Positions 1 to 4,142 of a stretch of DNA of 6,432 nt are shown piece by piece (the first letter of the stretch is position 1; every line of letters starts with the position of its first letter). This stretch comes from Chloroflexota bacterium. Lineage in GTDB: Bacteria > Chloroflexota > Limnocylindria > Limnocylindrales > CSP1-4. Below the pieces are notes generated by a model. It did no database searches, was not told the origin of the DNA, and was given only the letters and a program-made list of their open reading frames with translations. The stretch lies in NCBI GenBank assembly GCA_029858845.1, contig JAOUEG010000105.1:1-6432 (forward strand). The letters are read 5' to 3'. Made by a program: the position numbers and the translations under genes.

Positions 1-476
1 GCCGCCCGGTCGAAGGCGAGGCGGCGGTTGACTCGATCAAATGGGTAGTGGGATGAAACTCGGACCGACCGAGCAGAGGTGTTCGTCACGACCATCTCCA
101 GGGTCTCCCGGGAAGAGGCCTCGGCCAGCGGCATCGCCTCGCGCCGGATGCTGCCCGGGCCATCGTCGTCCGGCCGCCCGAGGGGTTCGAGGAGCACGAG
201 GAGCCGGACGCCGTCGTCGGTCAGTACCTCGATCCGGACGTCGCCGATCAGCGCCGGCACCCCCGGGAGCACCTGCGCCGCGGTCACCGCGGCCCGGCCC
301 GCGGCCTCGACGTCCGCGTAGTCGGCACCCGCTCGGGCTGCCTCGAGCATCGCGTCGCAGATCAGGGCTACCGCTTCGGGGGCATTGAGGAGGAGCCCCC
401 GCTCGCGGTGGCGCCTGGCCAATTCCGCAGCGGTGAAGATCAGGAGTCGTTCCTCCTCCCAGGCGGTCAGTCGCAT
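1..476 (-). CDS. ureAB: Urease gamma-beta fusion subunit (N-terminal part, runs off the left edge)
   Basis: Structural subunit of urease, the cytosolic nickel enzyme that hydrolyses urea to ammonia and carbamate; the catalytic alpha subunit (UreC) is not in the window. 158 codons are visible. Residues 1-102 match the gamma subunit: N-terminus MRLTAWEEERL, then the conserved RGLLLNAPEAVALI, then LPGVPALIGDVRIEV. The frame continues without a stop through a short linker into the beta subunit, beginning near PGSI (107-110) and including VVTNTSARSVRVSSHYPF and VNRRLAFDRAA, which match the beta-subunit SHYHF..VN..L.FDR signature. This is therefore a UreA-UreB fusion like those known from Helicobacter and some Actinobacteria. 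The ATG fits the family N-terminus and has an AGGA Shine-Dalgarno at 485-488, 8 nt upstream. It lies 58 nt downstream of the MFS gene on the same strand and may be cotranscribed with it. The C-terminus is outside the window. Confidence 0.93.
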   Translation of the reverse strand, partial: MRLTAWEEERLLIFTAAELARRHRERGLLLNAPEAVALICDAMLEAARAGADYADVEAAGRAAVTAAQVLPGVPALIGDVRIEVLTDDGVRLLVLLEPLGRPDDDGPGSIRREAMPLAEASSRETLEMVVTNTSARSVRVSSHYPFDRVNRRLAFDRA

Positions 477-498
477 GGCGGCATCCTAGCGGCGGCGT

Positions 499-513
499 GG
501 CCCATCATGGGCC
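499..513. repeat. Short perfect palindrome between MFS gene and urease
   Basis: Inverted repeat GGCCCAT / ATGGGCC with a single central base, in the 58-nt gap between the MFS stop codon and the urease start. In RNA it would give a 5-bp GGCCC/GGGCC stem with a 5-nt loop, about 23 nt upstream of the urease ATG. No U-tract follows, so it is not an intrinsic terminator. It could be an operator, an mRNA-processing hairpin or chance in a GC-rich gap. Confidence 0.45.
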
Positions 514-534
514 GGGTCCGCGCCAAGGCGTGGG

Positions 535-1797
535 CTAGCTCGCTCCCAGGGCAGGTCGGGGAGGGGTCGACGAGGCGGCGGGAGCGGGTACGACCTCCCA
601 AAGTCCGGTGTCCACGGGCACGCCCGGGCGGATGCGCTGGAAGAGGACCACACCGATCGCCGAGACAGCGGCGCACAGCAGCAAGCCGGTGGGCACGTCC
701 ACGATCCCGGCCTGGAGCAGCGCACTCATCGCGAACGCCGCGGCGATCCCCCGGGCTCCGGTGAGCGCGTACCACCCGGCCATGGCCGCGGACCGCGTCG
801 CCAGCGACGTCTGGTCGCTGATGATCGCCGTGAGCCCGACGTCGATGGCCGCACTCGAGATACCCGCGGCCACTGCGGCGATCCAGAGCACGGCGACATC
901 GGGAGCGAGCGCGTACGCCACGAGCGTGGTCAGCCCGACGGTGCTCCCCAGGCGCAAGGAGGCGATCGCGCCGAATCGATCCGCGACCGCACCCCAGGCG
1001 AGGAACGCGACGGTCGTGGCAACCGCGGTCAGGATCCCGATGACGCCGACCTGCGACAGCGTCAGATCCAGGCGGTCCACGTGGACCAGGGCGTACAGCG
1101 GAGCCGCCGCGATCAGGCCCCCGCCGTAGAAGCCCTGGGCCACGGCGATCCGGCCGAGGACCGGTCGATCGCGGAGGGCCTTGAGCGAATCGCGCGCCGA
1201 GAACCGTGGAGGATGTGCCGCCGCCGGGGATCGCAGTCCAGCGTACGCCACAGCGCAGACCAATCCGACGACCCCGGCGATGGCAACGGCGCTCGGGCCG
1301 CCGATCCGGTCGGCGATCAGGCCCCCGGCGATCGCCGCGAGGGCGCCGGCGGCAGCCCGGCCCATGCCGAGGACCCCGACCACGCGGCCACGGATCCGCG
1401 ACGGGTACATCGCCCCCCACAGGCGCAGGTGGAACGGGCCGCCGAACGCGACGCTCAGCCAGAACACGGCGGCGACGGCGATCATCACCGGCGGCACCGG
1501 GATCAGGAACAACAGCAGCAGCGACAGGGCCCCGACGCCTCGCATCGCCGCAAGCTGGCCCGGGGATCGCGGCCCGACGCGCCCGGCGAAGATGCCGAGG
1601 AGATTCGCCACGAACGGCGCCGCGGCAAGCGCGGACAGGCCGATCGGCTCGAGACCGCCACGGCGGGCGACCGTCGGCAACAGGACGCTCACCATGGCCA
1701 TCGTCACGCCGAGCCCGACGGCAGCGGCGAGATCGAGGGACAGATTGCGCGCAAGTGCGCGCTGGACGGAAGCAGTTGGGATCGGCCGCGCCACCAC
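535..1797 (-). CDS. MFS transporter under a c-di-AMP riboswitch
   Basis: A 420-residue Major Facilitator Superfamily membrane carrier, the usual length for 12 transmembrane helices; the substrate cannot be read from the sequence. Hydrophobic segments run throughout. MFS motif A-like loops occur in both halves (GGLIADRIGG at 158-167 and GAVADRFG at 269-276), and SRIRGRVVG (133-141) resembles the R-x-R-G-R segment of the first half. A hydrophilic central loop lies near 188-215, and a Pro/Ala-rich cytosolic tail covers the last 30 residues. Start: GTG at 1797, with a second GTG directly after it at 1794; GAGGT at 1803-1807 is well spaced for either. The first in-frame ATG (codon 35, at 1695) falls inside the first membrane helix and is unlikely. 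The leader holds a c-di-AMP riboswitch, so expression probably follows c-di-AMP, a signal tied to K+ and osmotic balance. Urease follows on the same strand. Confidence 0.88.
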   Translation of the reverse strand: MVARPIPTASVQRALARNLSLDLAAAVGLGVTMAMVSVLLPTVARRGGLEPIGLSALAAAPFVANLLGIFAGRVGPRSPGQLAAMRGVGALSLLLLFLIPVPPVMIAVAAVFWLSVAFGGPFHLRLWGAMYPSRIRGRVVGVLGMGRAAAGALAAIAGGLIADRIGGPSAVAIAGVVGLVCAVAYAGLRSPAAAHPPRFSARDSLKALRDRPVLGRIAVAQGFYGGGLIAAAPLYALVHVDRLDLTLSQVGVIGILTAVATTVAFLAWGAVADRFGAIASLRLGSTVGLTTLVAYALAPDVAVLWIAAVAAGISSAAIDVGLTAIISDQTSLATRSAAMAGWYALTGARGIAAAFAMSALLQAGIVDVPTGLLLCAAVSAIGVVLFQRIRPGVPVDTGLWEVVPAPAASSTPPRPALGAS

Positions 1798-1802
1798 CGG
1801 GT

Positions 1803-1807
1803 ACCTC
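1803..1807 (-). promoter_or_regulatory. Ribosome binding site of the MFS gene
   Basis: GAGGT on the minus strand, 5 nt before the GTG at 1797 and 8 nt before the GTG at 1794. It supports a GTG start rather than the internal ATG. It is also one strand of a possible hairpin with the riboswitch element at 1827-1832. Confidence 0.7.
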
Positions 1808-1832
1808 GTAGCAGCCCTGCGGCCTGCGAGGT
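1803..1832 (-). promoter_or_regulatory. Candidate SD-sequestering hairpin (expression platform)
   Basis: On the minus strand ACCTCG (1827-1832) is the perfect complement of CGAGGT (1803-1808), which contains the MFS Shine-Dalgarno. The intervening sequence can form an inner helix: GCC/GGC around a GCAG loop, with CA/TG below it and one bulged G. ACCTCG is part of the conserved 3' element of the riboswitch core, so this hairpin and the folded aptamer should be mutually exclusive. This is a manual pairing; no folding energy was computed. Confidence 0.55.
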
Positions 1833-1928
1833 GAGCTGTCGGGCTCGGCGTGGGTCCGCCGCCGCGGTCGGTCCGCGATTTGCCCCGGTGAGGTGGTTCC
1901 CCCGTCCTCGGATGAGGAGGTTCGGCCG
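1820..1928 (-). promoter_or_regulatory. c-di-AMP riboswitch (ydaO/yuaA class)
   Basis: RNA aptamer in the leader of the MFS gene, read on the minus strand. P1 is CGGCC (1924-1928) with GGCCG (1820-1824). The conserved blocks follow in family order: CCGAACC; a TCCTC/GAGGA hairpin (1905-1918); GGGGGAACC (1895-1903); GGGGCAAATC (1877-1886); a CGCGG/CCGCG hairpin (1863-1877); a GGCG/CGCC hairpin (1847-1860); and CCCGACAGCTCACCTCGCAG with its final GC (1822-1843). These correspond to the known class elements GCCGAAUCC, GGGGGAACC, GGGGUGAAUC and CCCGACAGCUAACC..GUAGGC. The class binds cyclic di-AMP and usually controls K+ uptake, osmolyte transport or cell-wall hydrolases. No U-tract terminator lies between the aptamer and the gene, which points to translational control. 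Confidence 0.92.
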
Positions 1929-1934
1929 TCTCGA

Positions 1935-1943
1935 ACGATACCA
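1935..1943 (-). promoter_or_regulatory. Extended -10 promoter for riboswitch-MFS transcript
   Basis: On the minus strand TGG directly precedes TATCGT (1935-1940), an extended -10 element. Transcription would begin about 7 nt downstream, almost exactly at the 5' strand of riboswitch P1 (1928). The -35 region is poor (CTGCCG at a 17-nt spacer), as is common with extended -10 promoters. Confidence 0.5.
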
Positions 1944-2006
1944 GTCATCGAGCGGATCGGCAGCGGGCCATCCCTCCGGGCCTTCGATGGTTCCGGGGCC
2001 GCTGCT

Positions 2007-2028
2007 CCGGCAGGCTCCTGCATGCCGG
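2007..2028. repeat. Nested dyad symmetry upstream of the tmRNA -35
   Basis: CCGGCA (2007-2012) and TGCCGG (2023-2028) are inverted repeats. Overlapping them is a tighter dyad, GCAGG-CT-CCTGC (2010-2021). The element sits immediately before the -35 hexamer of the tmRNA promoter and lies between the two divergent promoters. It could be an operator, but no known regulator site is recognised. Confidence 0.35.
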
Positions 2029-2057
2029 TCGACCTCGCCCAGACGGCGTGGTACGAT
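2029..2057 (+). promoter_or_regulatory. Sigma-70-type promoter of ssrA
   Basis: -35 TCGACC (2029-2034) and -10 TACGAT (2052-2057), each 4 of 6 to consensus, with an ideal 17-nt spacer. Transcription would start near 2064, giving a precursor with about 23 nt to be removed 5' of the mature tmRNA, presumably by RNase P. Confidence 0.6.
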
Positions 2058-2063
2058 GAACAA

Positions 2064-2081
2064 ACCGAACCGACGTTCGGT
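2064..2081 (+). other. Hairpin in the tmRNA 5' leader
   Basis: ACCGAAC / GTTCGGT forms a perfect 7-bp stem with a CGAC tetraloop. It begins at the predicted transcription start and ends 5 nt before the mature tmRNA 5' end. As RNA it would cap the precursor leader; as DNA it is a dyad at the start site and could be an operator. Confidence 0.5.
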
Positions 2082-2086
2082 CCTGT

Positions 2087-2462
2087 GGGGATGCGTGGTT
2101 TCGACAGGGCTTGGCTGTCGGAGAGTGCGAGTCGGGGATGCTGCTCAGGCCCCGTCAACAAGGCAGCAAAACGAAGTACCTGGCAACCGCCAGTCGACTC
2201 TCGCCCTCGCTGCTTAGGCAGTAAGGTGAGCGTGGAAGCTACCTCCGCTTCGCGGGTAGTGGAAGCGTCATGCAGCGAAGCTGCGATCCGGGTGAGCGTC
2301 GCGTAATCCGGAGGCAAGCCCGATCTAGGGAGACGTGACTGGACCGTTCGGCAGGGTGCCGATGCTCGTCCGGGCGGTCGACGACAAAGCATCGGACACG
2401 CTCGTAGTGGTCTCCGGCGAAGGGTCCTGGACGGGGAGTTCGACTCTCCCCCATCTCCACCA
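2087..2462 (+). ncRNA. ssrA: Transfer-messenger RNA (tmRNA), complete
   Basis: 376-nt tmRNA that rescues stalled ribosomes by acting as alanyl-tRNA and then as mRNA for a degradation tag, working with SmpB. The acceptor stem pairs GGGGATG (2087-2093) with CATCTCC (2452-2458), including one G-U pair, followed by discriminator A and an encoded CCA (2460-2462). The 5' block GCGTGGTTTCGACAGG and the T-arm loop TTCGACT (2439-2445) are hallmarks. Pseudoknot helices are visible: CGGGG (2133-2137) with CCCCG (2150-2154) before the tag, a GCAGC/GCTGC hairpin near 2272-2284, and CGATGC with GCATCG near 2360-2394. The tag frame ends LALAA then TAG. Oddities: the T-stem has 6 bp instead of 5, and the tag frame does not start at a GCA codon. 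It is transcribed divergently from the riboswitch-MFS unit. Confidence 0.97.
2167..2217 (+). other. tmRNA tag reading frame, NEVPGNRQSTLALAA
   Basis: Reading back from TAG (2215-2217), the frame encodes NEVPGNRQSTLALAA (2170-2214), whose hydrophobic LALAA end is the usual ClpXP-type degron. The codon before it in frame is CAA (2167-2169), so the tag as written would start with Gln. Most tmRNAs resume on a GCN (Ala) or GGN codon. A GCA does occur here (2166-2168), but it is out of frame by one base because of a run of four A's (2168-2171). Confidence 0.75.
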
Positions 2463-2473
2463 ATCCACGTTCT

Positions 2474-2491
2474 CGCGCGCACCGGCGCGCG
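2474..2491 (+). terminator. GC-rich hairpin just after tmRNA (candidate terminator or processing stem)
   Basis: CGCGCGC (2474-2480) and GCGCGCG (2485-2491) form a perfect 7-bp stem with an ACCG loop, starting 12 nt after the CCA end. No T-run follows directly, so it may instead help 3' processing, or act with the next hairpin. Confidence 0.45.
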
Positions 2492-2500
2492 CGACGTCTC

Positions 2501-2519
2501 CGGGGCTGCCACCCCGTTT
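2501..2519 (+). terminator. Candidate intrinsic terminator of ssrA
   Basis: CGGGG (2501-2505) and CCCCG (2512-2516) form a 5-bp stem with a CTGCCA loop, followed by TTT (2517-2519). The T-tract is short, but this is the best terminator-like structure between the tmRNA and the next gene. Confidence 0.5.
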
Positions 2520-2584
2520 CGATCATCCGCGAATGGTTCATTCGGCTCACGACATCCGGGGCCGTGACGTGATTTGATGGTGCG

Positions 2585-3952
2585 GTGATCACACGCCGAA
2601 GCCTGGTCGCTGCTGCCCTGCTCGCGGTGATCGCCGGCGCGTCGCCGAACCCGGCCCGAGCAGCGGACCCGGTGGTGGTCGGCGCGGGCGACATCGCCGA
2701 CTGCACGACTGATGCGGACGAAGCCACAGCGGCCCTCCTGGACGGCATCGCCGGAACGGTCGTGACGCTCGGCGACAACGTCTACCGGACGGGCACGGCC
2801 GCCGAGTTCCGCGACTGCTACGCCCCGACGTGGGGGCGTCACCTGGCGCGCACACGACCCGCAGCCGGCAACCACGACTACATGACCGACGGTGCGGCGG
2901 GCTACTTCGGCTACTTCGGCGCCTCCGCCGGCGATCCTTCACGCGGCTATTACAGCTACGACCTCGGCACCTGGCACGTGGTCGTGCTGAACTCGAACTG
3001 CGCGCTCGTCGGGGGGTGCGGCGCGGATTCGCCGCAGGCGGCGTGGCTTCGCGCCGACCTGACCGCAAGCGCCGGAAAGAGCGTCCTCGCGTACTGGCAT
3101 CATCCCCGCTTCAGTTCCGGTTCCCACGGCGGAAGCGCGAGCGTGCAGGCGTTCTGGGAGATCCTCTACGCGGCCGGCGCCGATATCGTGCTCAACGGCC
3201 ACGACCACGACTACGAGCGCTTCGCACCCCAAGACCCGTGGGCGCAGCCGGACGCACGGTTCGGCATCCGCCAGTTCGTGGTCGGCACGGGCGGGACGGT
3301 CCTGCGCGCCCGAGCCAGCGTGGCTCGAAACAGCGAGTCCTTCGCCTCCACGCATGGGGTCCTTCGCCTGACGCTTCGGCCGGGGGCCTACGACTGGTCC
3401 TTCGAGACGATCTCGCGTAGCACCCTCGACCGCGGCACGGGCCAGACGCATGGCGCACCACCGCCGCGCACGACGCGGACCTTCCGGGTGACGTCCGACA
3501 CGTACGTGGACCAGGCACGCCCAAACTCGAATTTCGGGACCCGCTCGCGACTCCTGATCGACGGCGACACGGGCAGCGGGCTGGATCGGCACGGCTACAT
3601 CCGTGCCACGGTGTCCGGCTTGACCGGGACGGTCGACCGTGCCTACCTGCGCCTATGGGTGACCAATCCAACGAAGGACGGACCGCGGGTCTATCCCACG
3701 ACCGCGACCTGGTCGGGCAAGACGCTCACCTGGCGCAATCGGCCCGCCGCGATCGGGCCGGCTGCCTCCGATGCCGGGCGCATCCCAATCGGTACCTGGG
3801 TCAAGCTCGATGTCACCTCGATCGTGCGCGGGAACGGGAGGTATGGATTCCTGCTGCGCCCGACGTCGGCTGACGGGTTGAACGTGGCCTCGCTCCAGAG
3901 CACCAAGCCGCCTCGGCTCGTCGTGGAAACGGTACCGTCCACGGGCGGCTGA
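2585..3952 (+). CDS. Secreted metallophosphoesterase with C-terminal DNRLRE/CBM96-like domain
   Basis: 455-residue exported phosphoesterase of the calcineurin-like/purple acid phosphatase superfamily, expected to hydrolyse phosphate esters outside the membrane with a two-metal centre; the substrate is unknown. The signal peptide is about residues 1-26 (MITRRSLVAAALLA, then a hydrophobic stretch ending ARA); the RR pair raises the possibility of Tat export. The metal-ligand motifs are all present in order: GDIADC (35-40), GDN (63-65), GNHD (95-98), WHHP (171-174) and GHDHDYER (205-212). After a Pro/Thr linker near 288-298, residues 300-448 (DTYVDQARPNSNFGTRSRLL, later LDVTSIV and LRPTSADG) resemble DNRLRE/CBM96 beta-sandwich domains, which often bind surface polysaccharide. 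Start: GTG at 2585, the only good match to the signal peptide; the nearby ATG at 2577 is out of frame and no strong Shine-Dalgarno is seen. It follows the tmRNA terminator, so it needs its own promoter, which I could not identify. Confidence 0.9.
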   Translation: MITRRSLVAAALLAVIAGASPNPARAADPVVVGAGDIADCTTDADEATAALLDGIAGTVVTLGDNVYRTGTAAEFRDCYAPTWGRHLARTRPAAGNHDYMTDGAAGYFGYFGASAGDPSRGYYSYDLGTWHVVVLNSNCALVGGCGADSPQAAWLRADLTASAGKSVLAYWHHPRFSSGSHGGSASVQAFWEILYAAGADIVLNGHDHDYERFAPQDPWAQPDARFGIRQFVVGTGGTVLRARASVARNSESFASTHGVLRLTLRPGAYDWSFETISRSTLDRGTGQTHGAPPPRTTRTFRVTSDTYVDQARPNSNFGTRSRLLIDGDTGSGLDRHGYIRATVSGLTGTVDRAYLRLWVTNPTKDGPRVYPTTATWSGKTLTWRNRPAAIGPAASDAGRIPIGTWVKLDVTSIVRGNGRYGFLLRPTSADGLNVASLQSTKPPRLVVETVPSTGG

Positions 3953-4043
3953 AACCGACTCGGGTATCCTCGGGCCCATCCAGCCGCCGGTCTGGCCCGG
4001 ACCCGCGCCAGTCCCAAGCACCCCGCCCACCACGGGAAGCGCC

Positions 4044-4142
4044 ATCGACCACGAGCCCGTCTTCATCGCAACGATCGCGATCGGCCTGACGGCCGCCTTC
4101 GTCGGCGGTCTGATCGCGCGACGCCTACGGCTGCCTGCCATC
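4044..4142 (+). other. N-terminal coding extension of the antiporter lacking a canonical start
   Basis: In frame with the antiporter, this stretch encodes 33 residues that complete the family's first membrane segment: an acidic DHEPVF start, the hydrophobic IATIAIGLTAAFVGGLIA, then the cytosolic ARRLRLPAI leading into VGYIVAG. The frame is open back to a stop at 3879, yet there is no ATG, GTG or TTG in frame anywhere from 3882 to 4142. ATC at 4044 sits where the family usually has its initiator Met and follows a weak purine-rich GGGAAG (4034-4039). Either a rare AUC start is used, or the start codon has been altered by mutation or assembly error. Confidence 0.7.

Noticed and set aside
1695..1695. 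ATG at codon 35 as the MFS start
   Set aside because: It would remove most of the first membrane helix; GTG 1797/1794 has a good Shine-Dalgarno and fits the riboswitch leader.
1081..2217. 378-codon plus-strand open frame
   Set aside because: It is antisense to the MFS gene and the riboswitch, has low-complexity composition and no recognisable domain.
1893..2306. Plus-strand open frame overlapping the tmRNA 5' half
   Set aside because: It reads the tmRNA in a non-tag frame; the RNA structure fully explains the region.
467..2875. 802-codon open frame on the minus strand
   Set aside because: It runs across the MFS gene in another frame, the riboswitch, the tmRNA and the start of the phosphoesterase. 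Its product is Arg/Pro-rich with no domain, as expected from GC-rich antisense reading.
3965..3970. TATCCT as a -10 box for an antiporter promoter
   Set aside because: No -35-like hexamer at 16-18 nt upstream; not enough to call a promoter.
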